Positions 8,874-17,452 of a stretch of 64,000 nt of DNA are shown one piece after another. This stretch comes from an uncultured Prevotella sp. Its GTDB lineage: Bacteria > Bacteroidota > Bacteroidia > Bacteroidales > Bacteroidaceae. The stretch spans positions 1-64,000 of the forward strand of contig ONKL01000005.1 in NCBI GenBank assembly GCA_900318395.1. Direction: 5' to 3'. The first letter of the stretch is position 1, and each line of letters begins with the position of its first letter. The notes under the pieces are model-generated. The model had not been told where the DNA came from. It saw nothing but the letters and a program-made list of their open reading frames with translations, and made no database searches. Made by a program: the position numbers and the translations under genes.

Positions 8874-10562
8874 ATGGAAGATAAAAGATATCCCATAGAA
8901 TTAGAAGTCATAACTCCTCTTTCTGTTGGGGCTGGCAACGATAATGAGTGGGTGAAAGGTCTTGATTTCGTGCAGATAGAAGGCAAGGTTTATGTCATCG
9001 ACATGCAGAAAGTGGCTGCTGCTGGTGTGGATGTTGAGGCACTCACGGCTTTGTTTCTGAAATCTGACGACTCAGGTATCAGCCAACTACTGGGTAGTAA
9101 GATTAGTGAACTGTCACGTTATGTATTCGACTTGCCTGCGAAGACTGATAATAACATCAAGGCATTTCTGCGCACTCAATTTTACGATAAGCCCTTGGTG
9201 GCAGGTAGTTCCATTAAGGGCTCTATACGCTCAGCATTGTTCAATTATCTGCGCATCAACGAGCAGAAGAACGAAGAGGTGTTTGGCACTATGAAGGATG
9301 GAACGGACTTTATGCGCTTCATTCGCATTGGCGATGTGGAAATGCCATCGACTGTGCTTGTCAACACCAAATTGTTCAATCTGAGAAAAGGAGGTGAAGA
9401 ATGGTTGGGAGGTTGGAAACAATTAATGAATAAGACTATTGGGGATTACAATCCCGTAGGCTTCAATACGCTTTATGAATGTGTGGCTCCTGGAGAAAAA
9501 GGATTTGGCAACATTTCGTTGGCAGTTAATGCTTTCAGCTTGTTAGAGAAATTTGGGAATGCCAGGTCGCCATATGCAGGTAAAAAGCGCACATTACTTA
9601 ATGAGCCAGTTAATTGTCTATTTCAAGTCATCAATGATGTCACCAAAGCATACTTGCAGAAAGAGCGTGCTTTCTTTCTGAAGTATGATGCCGAAAGGTC
9701 AGATGAAGTAATCAACTGCATAGATTCGCTCCTGTCAATGATTCCTTCTGATGGTTCTTCCTGCCTGATGAAGATGTCGGCAGGCGTAGGTTTCCATTCT
9801 ATTACGGGTGACTGGCAATATGTTGACTATGACAAGACAAAGCTGTGGACTGATGGACGGCATGCAGGAAAGAAGAAGTATAAATCAAGAAAAATTGCAG
9901 AGTATAATCATCGTTTGCAACTGATGGGATTTGTACGTTTGAATGCTTTGAGTCAAGATGAAGCAACTAAGCGAGAACAGGCTCTTCAACAGCGTCATGA
10001 AGACCAGCAAACTAAAATTCTGAATGCTGTCAAACAGCGTGAAATTGATATACAACAGAAAGCTGCTGCCGAGCAAGCACGTAGGCAAGCAGTCGAGTTG
10101 GAAAAGCTGAAGACAGAAGAATATAACCGACTTATTCTCCAAGCAAAGCAGGATATGAACTCAGAACTTTGGGACAATGCTATAGACAACTTGGAAAAAG
10201 CAGCAGTTCTGTATCCAGAAAAGACAGAGGTCGCTCAGCTTAAGGCAGATTGTCAGAAAGCGAAATCCATTGCTGAGTATCGTCTGCAGGAGCAGAAAAA
10301 TGCAGAGCAGAAGTTCAGCCAACCACTTTCCGAGGTTATTAAAGGCAAGGTTTCAGCAGGCAACTTAGTAGGGACAACTGTGAAATGGTCGAAGGCTGAT
10401 GGTCACACCTTTAGTAAGTCAGAACAAACCGCTTTTATCAGTGAAGCTCAAAAGTTAAATGCTGGCGAGATGAAGAAACTAAAAAGCAAGCTTTCTGAAC
10501 TGGAAAAAGTAGCAGGCAAAGAGATTATTGACCAACTGCGCAAAGAATTAGGAATCGCATAA
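8874..10562 (+). CDS. csm5: Csm5 with a long C-terminal coiled-coil/TPR extension
   Basis: Residues 1 to about 350 are a Csm5 (Cas7-type) RAMP: 'LEVITPLSVGAGN' at the start, 'VAGSSIKGSIRSALF' at 109-123, and 'MKMSAGVGFHSITGDWQ' later. Csm5 caps the 3' end of the crRNA filament. The remaining 200 or so residues are not part of a usual Csm5 (about 350-400 residues). They hold a Gln/Glu/Arg-rich coiled coil (about 365-420), one TPR-like hairpin ('WDNAIDNLEKAAVLYPEK', near 432), a second coiled coil and a Lys-rich helical tail. Together they suggest an added protein-binding arm. The frame is unbroken. The extension's function is unknown. Confidence 0.9.
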   Translation: MEDKRYPIELEVITPLSVGAGNDNEWVKGLDFVQIEGKVYVIDMQKVAAAGVDVEALTALFLKSDDSGISQLLGSKISELSRYVFDLPAKTDNNIKAFLRTQFYDKPLVAGSSIKGSIRSALFNYLRINEQKNEEVFGTMKDGTDFMRFIRIGDVEMPSTVLVNTKLFNLRKGGEEWLGGWKQLMNKTIGDYNPVGFNTLYECVAPGEKGFGNISLAVNAFSLLEKFGNARSPYAGKKRTLLNEPVNCLFQVINDVTKAYLQKERAFFLKYDAERSDEVINCIDSLLSMIPSDGSSCLMKMSAGVGFHSITGDWQYVDYDKTKLWTDGRHAGKKKYKSRKIAEYNHRLQLMGFVRLNALSQDEATKREQALQQRHEDQQTKILNAVKQREIDIQQKAAAEQARRQAVELEKLKTEEYNRLILQAKQDMNSELWDNAIDNLEKAAVLYPEKTEVAQLKADCQKAKSIAEYRLQEQKNAEQKFSQPLSEVIKGKVSAGNLVGTTVKWSKADGHTFSKSEQTAFISEAQKLNAGEMKKLKSKLSELEKVAGKEIIDQLRKELGIA

Positions 10563-10564
10563 CT

Positions 10565-11230
10565 ATGGCAAGGAAAGTATTTATATCAGTATTGGGAACA
10601 GGCTACTATGAAGCTTGTAAATATATTAAAGGCAGTTTTTGCTCAACTGAAACTCGTTTCATCCAACAAGCTACATTGGAGTATCTGAAAGTGAGCAACA
10701 ATTGGACGACGAAAAACAATGATGGCGAAGTCGTTGACCGCGTCATCATCCTTCTGACTGATGGAGCAAGGAAGACCAATTGGAGTCAAACTAAGAGGAC
10801 AAATAAACTAACAGGAGAGGAAGAGGACTATTTAGGACTAGAACAAGTTTTGCAGAATATGAATTTGCCTTGTCCTATGGAAGCACTTTCAATTCCTGAT
10901 GGAAAGAGCGAGGAAGAGATGTGGACTATCTTTAATACAGTCTATGACGCGCTTAAACCGAACGATGAACTGTATTTCGATCTAACTCACAGTTTCCGCT
11001 ATCTTCCAATGCTGGTTCTTGTGCTTGGCAACTATGCCAAGTTCCTCAAAGGCGTTAAGGTGAATCATATCTCCTACGGTAATTATGAAGCACGCAATGC
11101 TGCAACTAATGAAGCCCCGCTGATGGATTCTGATACAGAATGGCAATATCAAAAAGCTACAAGAACTGAAAGAAAGCAATGCGCTTATTCCATTACTGCG
11201 AGAAAGAGGGAAAAAGAATATCGACCGTAG
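10565..11230 (+). CDS. CARF domain of a TM1812/Csx2-type effector, frame-broken
   Basis: Residues 1-187 are a Rossmann-type CARF domain of the TM1812 (Csx2) family: 'VFISVLGTGYYEA' at the N terminus and the DxTH signature 'DLTHSFRYLP' at 139-148. Such domains bind cyclic oligoadenylate made by Cas10. The last 30 or so residues (from 'DSDTEWQYQ') are not family-like, being basic and low in hydrophobics. A neighbouring frame over the same bases reads 'NGNIKKLQELKE', which continues sensibly into the next ORF. So a frameshift and probably a small deletion near 11120-11135 cut the gene into a CARF part and a HEPN part. Whether this is natural or a sequencing error cannot be told here. Confidence 0.8.
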   Translation: MARKVFISVLGTGYYEACKYIKGSFCSTETRFIQQATLEYLKVSNNWTTKNNDGEVVDRVIILLTDGARKTNWSQTKRTNKLTGEEEDYLGLEQVLQNMNLPCPMEALSIPDGKSEEEMWTIFNTVYDALKPNDELYFDLTHSFRYLPMLVLVLGNYAKFLKGVKVNHISYGNYEARNAATNEAPLMDSDTEWQYQKATRTERKQCAYSITARKREKEYRP

Positions 11231-11231
11231 G

Positions 11232-11903
11232 ATGGCAGAAGGTTATCTTGACGGCTATATTCAGTCTCTGAGTAACTTCTTGAACGATATGAAACTTTGC
11301 CAAGGGCCTAATATCCTAAAAGGTGAGACTATCAATAAGATAAATGATTGTCATGAGCAAGTTGTTGAGGTCTTTGAGAACGTTATTGCCCCAATCCCTC
11401 CAATTATTAATAAGATTCAAGATTCTCTTCATGGTTTCGAACAGACAGATAGCCTCAATCCGGAAAGTCTTAGAAATGGATATATGGCTGCCAAGTGGTG
11501 CTATGATCACCAACTCTATCAACAATCCATTACCATTCTTGACGAGAATCTTACTACACATTTTTGCAAATATTTGGGAACAAATGAATTTAACTACGAC
11601 CACCGTAATTGCTCAAATGCATTCTTGCGCAATGGAGGATATCGTGAAGAGGATTGGAAAAAGAAGAAAAAGGATGAAGAAGTAGATGAAGATTGGGAAA
11701 AAATAAAAGAAGCTGTCAAGGATGCGGAAACATATCAGGGTGTTCAGGATTTTGTTTCTCTTATGAGTATAGATGCTAAATGGATTCACAATAAGCGTAA
11801 TTCTTACAACCATGCTTCAATGACAAATGACAAGTTGTTTACGGTTGAAGACGTTAAAATACTCGGAGAGAAAATCCAACGTATCCTAACTATCCTTAGA
11901 TAA
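11232..11903 (+). CDS. HEPN RNase half of the split CARF-HEPN effector
   Basis: A 223-residue helical protein that looks like the C-terminal half of a TM1812/Csx2-type effector. It carries an R-x4-H motif, 'RNSYNH', at residues 189-194, the catalytic signature of HEPN ribonucleases. Its frame is open upstream through 'NGNIKKLQEL' to about 11131, where it meets a stop, so it is really the continuation of the preceding CARF ORF. The ATG at 11232 lies one base after the upstream stop TAG (11228-11230), an arrangement that would allow reinitiation. If it is expressed this way, the nuclease would be physically separate from its sensor. Otherwise the pair is a pseudogene. Confidence 0.75.
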   Translation: MAEGYLDGYIQSLSNFLNDMKLCQGPNILKGETINKINDCHEQVVEVFENVIAPIPPIINKIQDSLHGFEQTDSLNPESLRNGYMAAKWCYDHQLYQQSITILDENLTTHFCKYLGTNEFNYDHRNCSNAFLRNGGYREEDWKKKKKDEEVDEDWEKIKEAVKDAETYQGVQDFVSLMSIDAKWIHNKRNSYNHASMTNDKLFTVEDVKILGEKIQRILTILR

Positions 11904-11910
11904 AACAAAT

Positions 11911-12270
11911 ATGTTGTTTATCAATTTTAGCAACCATCCGTCCAAGTATTGGGACGACAAGCAGAGAAAGGCTTCTCATAATTATGGGGAGCTTTTCGAC
12001 ATGCCTTTTCCACAAATTGACCCAAATGCTTCTAACGAAGAATTGAAGATATTGGCACAAGATTGTGTTAAAAAAATAGCATCTTTAGGCGACTCCCAAT
12101 CAATCACTGTTCATATCATGGGCGAGATGACTTTTGCTTATATGGTGGTTGCACAACTAAAGAAAATGGGGATTAAGTGCATCGCTTCTACCACTGAACG
12201 CAAAACAACCTATAATGATGATGGAACAAAACTTTCTGAATTCTCTTTCGTGAAGTTTCGTGAGTATTAA
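11911..12270 (+). CDS. small Rossmann/CARF-like CRISPR-associated protein, possible ring nuclease
   Basis: A 119-residue protein with a strand-loop start 'LFINFSNHPS', a conserved middle 'ITVHIMGEMTFAYMVVAQL', then 'GIKCIASTTER' and a final 'FSFVKFREY'. The alternating strands and helices, small size and place at the end of a type III operon next to a CARF effector resemble the single-domain CARF-like ring nucleases such as Csx15, Csx16 and Csx20, although I cannot equate it with any of them. A ring nuclease would destroy cyclic oligoadenylate and switch the response off. That function is inference; the CRISPR association is clear from context. Confidence 0.6.
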   Translation: MLFINFSNHPSKYWDDKQRKASHNYGELFDMPFPQIDPNASNEELKILAQDCVKKIASLGDSQSITVHIMGEMTFAYMVVAQLKKMGIKCIASTTERKTTYNDDGTKLSEFSFVKFREY

Positions 12271-12339
12271 CCAGATTTTGCAAAAATAGTAATTGTTTCT
12301 AACTCTCTTGGTTATTCAGTGTAATCTTTTTTGCAAAAA

Positions 12340-12488
12340 GGATTAACAAAATCGTTCTTTGACATATTGATTTTTATTTGTACCTTTGCAGCCCCTTAGA
12401 AAGGACCTGTTTTTTGAAAAGAATTGGTGGTCTTTTTGATTTATATGCATGGTAATCAGTTAAGAATGAAAACTTTATATTTTTGAGA
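12340..12488 (+). promoter_or_regulatory. leader and promoter of CRISPR array 1
   Basis: An AT-rich leader with TTTG at 12358-12361 and TACCTTTG at 12381-12388, 19 bases apart, pointing into the array. About 85 bases are nearly identical to the leader of array 2. It is followed by a short hairpin (AAAAGA ... TCTTTT, 12417-12438) that is also kept in the other leader. The strand agrees with the repeat 3' end ATTAAGAC, a type III-like handle, and with repeat decay at the far end. Confidence 0.85.
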
Positions 12489-14736
12489 CTCATAGAGTAT
12501 CTTCCAATAGAATAAGGATTAAGACAAGAAAAATTTAATAGCAGTATATAATACAAATATACTCATAGAGTATCTTCCAATAGAATAAGGATTAAGACAT
12601 AATCATTTCCACGCAAGCATCAACAGGATTTTCTCTCATAGAGTATCTTCCAATAGAATAAGGATTAAGACTCATTAAGGGCAGATGAGATTTTACTTTC
12701 TAATTCTCATAGAGTATCTTCCAATAGAATAAGGATTAAGACTCGGGCATAGTATCTGGGAAGATGATAGTATCACCTCTCATAGAGTATCTTCCATTAG
12801 AATAAGGATTAAGACACATCGTTGATGCGGTTCTTTAACTCATGCATCTGTCTCTCATAGAGTATCTTCCATTAGAATAAGGATTAAGACCAAATTTCTT
12901 CTACGGGGCGGCTCTTTAACACAACTCTCAAAGAGCATATTCCATTAGAATAAGGATTAAGACCGATAGTCTACACCTTCTTTCTCAACGCGGACAAATC
13001 TCATAGAGTATATTCCATTAGAATAAGGATTAAGATTTCAAATCCACCTCTTTTACTTCAAGGGTGTTAATGCCTCATAGAGTATGTTCCATTAGAATAA
13101 GGATTAAGACTCTGTCCAGACTCTGGATCCTACTGCAAGTCCATCTCTCATAGAGTATGTTCCATTAGAATAAGGATTAAGACTCATCCTCTTCACTCCA
13201 AGCAGGGTTCTGCTCTATCTCATAGAGTATATTCCATTAGAATAAGGATTAAGACTTCTTACCTTTATATTCTTTACCAAGTTTCTTACATATCTCGTAG
13301 ATCATATTCCATTAGAATAAGGATTAAGACATTCAAAGATGTGAAGATTCTGACATACTTACGTCCCTTAAAGAGCATATTCCATTAGAATAAGGATTAA
13401 GACTATCTTTCTCCCAAGGATTAGTATCTAAATTAGTTCCCTCATAGAGTATCTTCCATTAGAATAAGGATTAAGACTTGTTAGTGTCTACGCCTGACAA
13501 ATCGTACGTTACACTCATAGAGTATCTTCCATTAGAATAAGGATTAAGACTTCTACGGGCGTGCTAATACTAGTATTCCATCCAACAACTCATAGAGTAT
13601 CTTCCATTAGAATAAGGATTAAGACGCGGTATGAGCTGAGTATTCTTCATAAATGCCTCACCTCATAGAATATCTTCCATTAGAATAAGGATTAAGACCG
13701 GCAGCACGAGCAGCAAGAGATGATGCAAAGCCGCCATCTCATAGAGTATCTTCCATTAGAATAAGGATTAAGACCTTGCTGCTTGTCGCCTTCAACGTAG
13801 CACGGATGTACTCATAGAGTATCTTCCATTAGAATAAGGATTAAGACCATCTGTCGGCGTACGATTTGTTGTCGTTCAAAAGTTCTCGTAGAGTATCTTC
13901 CATTAGAATAAGGATTAAGACTCCCAAGCCTGGATTTCTCCACCTACGTATACGATGCTCGTAGAGTGTCTTCCATTAGAATAAGGATTAAGACTTCCAA
14001 GATTCCTTCTGAGCGGCTGTGAAGTTAGACCTCGTAGAGTGTCTTCCATTAGAATAAGGATTAAGACTCATCTTCTTCAACATCAGTAAATTCTGCATAA
14101 GGGTCTCGTAGAGTGTCTTCCATTAGAATAAGGATTAAGACTTTGTGTACATTACGCTATATATTTAAATGGTTAATAATCTCGTAGAGTATCTTCCATT
14201 AGAATAAGGATTAAGACTCAATCGCATTCAAGAATCGTACCAGCGGCACAAGCTGACTCGTAGAGTATCTTCCAATAGAATAAGGGTTAAGACCTCAGAA
14301 GAAACTACTTCAGCCTTCTTCACCAGGGCCACTCGTAGAGTATCTTCCATTAGAATAAGGATTAAGACTCTCAAGCTTCTTGATGTTCTGCTCACACTTG
14401 TTCCTCGTAGAGTATCTTCCATTAGAATAAGGATTAAGACAATGTGCAATTAACAACTAAGTTACGAGTTTGACGCCTCATAGGGTATCTTCCATTAGAA
14501 TAAGGATTAAGACAGAAGAACGAGTGCCATAGCGTCTCCTGATAGCACGCTCATAGAGTATCTTCCAATAGAATAAGGATTAAGACATTGGTTCCATGAT
14601 AGTAGTGTAACGAAAACATTTGCGCCTCATAGAGTTTTTCCATTAGAAAAAGGATTACGACGCACCAAAAGTGCAATTTACAACCAGATTTCTTACACTT
14701 CCATAGAGTATCTTCCAATAGAATAAGGATTAAGAC
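12489..14736 (+). CRISPR. CRISPR array 1, 31 repeats of 37 bases, 30 spacers
   Basis: Repeats begin CTC[A/G]TAGAGTATCTTCCA and end GAATAAGGATTAAGAC; spacers are 34-39 bases. Repeat variants form blocks. The first four have CATAG...CAATAG; repeats 5-19 mostly have CATAG...CATTAG; repeats 20-27 have CGTAG; the last few return to CATAG. Repeats at 12927, 13294 and 13367 carry a different inner part (AGCATATTCC or ATCATATTCC). The repeat at 13000 ends in AAGAT, that at 14626 is one base short, and the one at 14700 has lost its first bases. A further decayed repeat is visible at 14773-14809. The decay marks the old end, so the leader is on the left. Transcription on the + strand would give crRNAs with an ATTAAGAC handle. 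Confidence 0.98.
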
Positions 14737-14809
14737 TGTACAAGTTTTTACAACTGTTGAAATTTGAATTTTATCGTAGAATTTCTTTCTTTTGAATAAG
14801 GAAATACTT

Positions 14810-15075
14810 TTTATACTTTAAAGTTTGTATGTTTTGAGAAGATTTACTAAATTTGCAAACAGTTGTTGTGCACGTAAAATCGTTCTTTGGCTTATTGATA
14901 CAACCAAAAAGCTCAGATAATCATTTGGGAAAAATGAGTTTTTCATAAGAGTCTCTTTTATATGGTCTTGGGCAAATGCAGACAAAATGAGCATATATCT
15001 CCTAGGTGTGGCACGGATGGCGAACTCAATGACGTAACTGCCCAACTGATACAGTCTTTTATCTGGCAATTATAA
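14810..15075. other. gap with a leader remnant
   Basis: AT-rich stretch between array 1 and cas2 with no credible gene. Bases 14876-14898 match leader 1 (12348-12370) at 21 of 23 positions around CGTTCTTTG, but there is no following TACCTTTG box, so it looks like a dead leader fragment. No cas1 remnant was seen in any frame. Confidence 0.55.
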
Positions 15076-15552
15076 ATGGCAAAAAGGAACGCATTTCATT
15101 ATATGGAAGTCCTGAAGAAGTTAAAACGCTCAGGACTGGACGACTCGCCTGTTGTTAACCGGCTGGCGGTAAGAGCCGATGATTTGCCTACTCTTCAGCA
15201 ACGCATTGATGCTATTTTAGGACTTATACATGAAACAAAGAAACAAGGAGGTAAGATGCTGTTTTTTATCATGTACGACATAGAAAGTAATAAAGTGAGA
15301 TACAATATTGTGAAATATTTAGAGCGAATGGGGTGCTACCGAATTCAGAAATCTATCTTCCTGGCGAATCTCAGTATGGAGAAATATGAGAATATCAGAA
15401 ATAGTCTCGTTGAAGTACAGTCGCTCTATAATAATCATGACAGTATCATTGTCTGTCCTGTTTCATCAGACTTACTTCGAAATATGAAGATTATCGGTCA
15501 AAGTATCAATCTTGATGTAATTACCCAAAGCAAAAATACGTTATTCTTTTAA
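15076..15552 (+). CDS. cas2: Cas2 with optional N-terminal extension
   Basis: Residues 61-158 are a normal Cas2: 'MLFFIMYDIESNKVR' with the conserved aspartate, 'RIQKSIFLANL' and a C-terminal strand. Cas2 dimers join Cas1 to insert spacers. The 60 residues before are helical and unlike Cas2. An internal ATG at 15256 has a strong AGGAGGT (15246-15252) just upstream and would give a canonical 98-residue Cas2, so both starts are possible. The gene stands alone between the two arrays with no cas1, which leaves it without its usual partner in this window. No clear promoter was found. Confidence 0.88.
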   Translation: MAKRNAFHYMEVLKKLKRSGLDDSPVVNRLAVRADDLPTLQQRIDAILGLIHETKKQGGKMLFFIMYDIESNKVRYNIVKYLERMGCYRIQKSIFLANLSMEKYENIRNSLVEVQSLYNNHDSIIVCPVSSDLLRNMKIIGQSINLDVITQSKNTLFF

Positions 15553-15555
15553 ATA

Positions 15556-15704
15556 AGATTAACATTTTCGTTCTTTGACATATTGAATTTTATTTGTACC
15601 TTTGCAGCCCCTTAGAAAGGACCTGTTTTTTGAAAAGAGTTGTGAGCTCTTTTGTTTTAAATGAATTGCAACTTGCTAAGAGTGAGTGGTTTGTGTTTTT
15701 GGGT
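15556..15704 (+). promoter_or_regulatory. leader and promoter of CRISPR array 2
   Basis: TTTG at 15574-15577 and TACCTTTG at 15597-15604 with 19 bases between, then the same CAGCCCCTTAGAAAGGACC block as leader 1. The hairpin that follows is AAAAGAG ... CTCTTTT (15634-15653), one pair longer than in leader 1 and with a different loop, so the stem is conserved while the loop is not. The last 40 bases are more diverged but still alignable with leader 1. Confidence 0.85.
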
Positions 15705-17294
15705 CTCGTAGAGTATCTTCCATTAGAATAAGGATTAAGACACTGCCAAACAAGTTCTACTTGCTCATCCCAATAGTTACCTCGTAGAGTATCTTCCATT
15801 AGAATAAGGATTAAGACAATTGATGTTTTTGTTGTCGTTTATAGGATGTCAAACACTCGTAGAGTATCTTCCATTAGAATAAGGATTAAGACTGTGTCGT
15901 TTGTTTCGACAACACTAACGGGGAAAATCTCGTAGAGTATCTTCCATTAGAATAAGGATTAAGACTTGTAAAAGTTTAAATAAAATAAATAAAGTTTATA
16001 CGCTCGTAGAGTATCTTCCATTAGAATAAGGATTAAGACCATATGTTGATACATTTGATGAATGTTCAAACAAATCCTCGTAGAGTATCTTCCATTAGAA
16101 TAAGGATTAAGACTTGAGTCAAGTGGACCTTATTTGAAAAGGTCCTTAGACTCTCGTAGAGTATCTTCCATTAGAATAAGGATTAAGACGTCGAAGCTTT
16201 TATATCGATTGTTGCCATAGTCAAACTCGTAGAGTATCTTCCATTAGAATAAGGATTAAGACGCGTCACCACTGAGCGCAACCACCTTGCCACGCTTGAT
16301 CTCGTAGAGTATCTTCCATTAGAATAAGGATTAAGACCTACCGTTTGTCACTTTCTCAATACTAATGTTTCTTTCTCGTAGAGTATCTTCCATTAGAATA
16401 AGGATTAAGACGTAATAATTTCGTCCTTAGCACGAAAAGCAGAGAGAGCTCGTAGAGTATCTTCCATTAGAATAAGGATTAAGACGAGGCAACTGCGTCC
16501 AACCTAAATCTTCTTCTCATACTCGTAGAGTATCTTCCATTAGAATAAGGATTAAGACTGTTGCTGGTTTGCCGTCGATGGTAGTATCTTTTACCGTCTC
16601 GTAGAGTATCTTCCATTAGAATAAGGATTAAGACCAACGTTCTCAACTTTTTTTTGCGCCAGCAGCTACTGCGCTCGTAGAGTATCTTCCATTAGAATAA
16701 GGATTAAGACCGCAAAACGGCGGAGCAGTCGTTAGGGTTGCTTTCGCTCGTAGAGTATCTTCCATTAGAATAAGGATTAAGACATCCAATTGCCGTTTGG
16801 CGCTTTTCTGCAGAATCCCCTCGTAGAGTATCTTCCATTAGAATAAGGATTAAGACGAATGAGCATCTGCGGTATGACCACAGCTTTTACATGACTCGTA
16901 GAGTATCTTCCATTAGAATAAGGATTAAGACTGTTTTGTCTTCCACGATAGCCACGTTGCGAACGTACTCGTAGAGTATCTTCCATTAGAATAAGGATAA
17001 AGACTCGGACCTGTTGAAGACTGTGTTACCAAGACCAAACTCATAGAGTATCTTCCAATAGAATAAGGATTAAGACTTGATTGGATAGCCGCCTTTAGCG
17101 TCTGGTTGCTGAGCTCGTAGATCATATTCCATTAGAATAAGGATTAAGACAGCGTGCCCATTTCCTCTTTCGAGAACTTGTTCTTCGCCCTCGTAGAGTA
17201 TTTTCCATTAGAATAAGGATTAAGACTTCCGCAACTTTGCGCAATTTAATGTCTTCTAAGTCTCGTAGAGTATCTTCCATTAGAATAAGGATTA
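15705..17294 (+). CRISPR. CRISPR array 2, 22 repeats, 21 spacers
   Basis: Same repeat family as array 1, but almost uniform: repeats 1-17 all read CTCGTAGAGTATCTTCCATT at the start. Old-end repeats vary: 16968 ends GGATAAAGAC, 17040 is the CATAG...CAATAG form typical of the leader end of array 1, 17114 has the ATCATATTCC form, 17190 has TATTTTCC, and the last (17262-17294) is cut off before AGAC. Spacers are 35-39 bases. The spacer at 16114-16152 is itself an inverted repeat. Orientation and processing are as for array 1. Confidence 0.98.
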
Positions 17295-17300
17295 TTCAAA

Positions 17301-17330
17301 AAACGGTTCCACGTAGAATGGAACCGTTCA
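17301..17330. promoter_or_regulatory. 30-base dyad, right copy (candidate operator)
   Basis: Perfect 8-base arms ACGGTTCC and GGAACCGT with a 9-base centre; it matches 1069-1098 at 27 of 30 positions. It starts 6 bases after the last, truncated repeat of array 2 and lies 37 bases upstream of a TACCTTTG box. Confidence 0.6.
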
Positions 17331-17344
17331 CAAGGTTGTTTTTC

Positions 17345-17375
17345 TTGCAAGGTTGCGAAAAACGCCTTACCTTTG
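17345..17375 (+). promoter_or_regulatory. promoter of the PIF1-helicase operon
   Basis: TTGC at 17345-17348 and TACCTTTG at 17368-17375 are 19 bases apart. Short inverted arms GTTTTTC and GAAAAAC flank the -33 box. The untranslated leader before the ATG at 17453 is about 75 bases. Confidence 0.7.
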
Positions 17376-17452
17376 CAGCGTCAATCATCGAAACCACCTC
17401 GAGATTGATGCTGCAAATGCTTTGTGGTGGGAACTAAAATCAGAAAACGACT

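Noticed and set aside
14818-15069. 83-codon minus-strand reading frame between array 1 and cas2
   Set aside because: It needs a TTG start, has no promoter, overlaps the leader remnant, and shows no family motif. A decayed gene cannot be excluded, but nothing supports a functional one.
14228-17125. Minus-strand reading frames within the CRISPR arrays (14228-14449, 15590-15799, 16777-17125)
   Set aside because: They are made of translated repeats ('SLNPYSNGRYS'-type) alternating with spacers.
12489-17294. Spacers matching other parts of this window (self-targeting)
   Set aside because: None was noticed by eye, but a full comparison could not be run.
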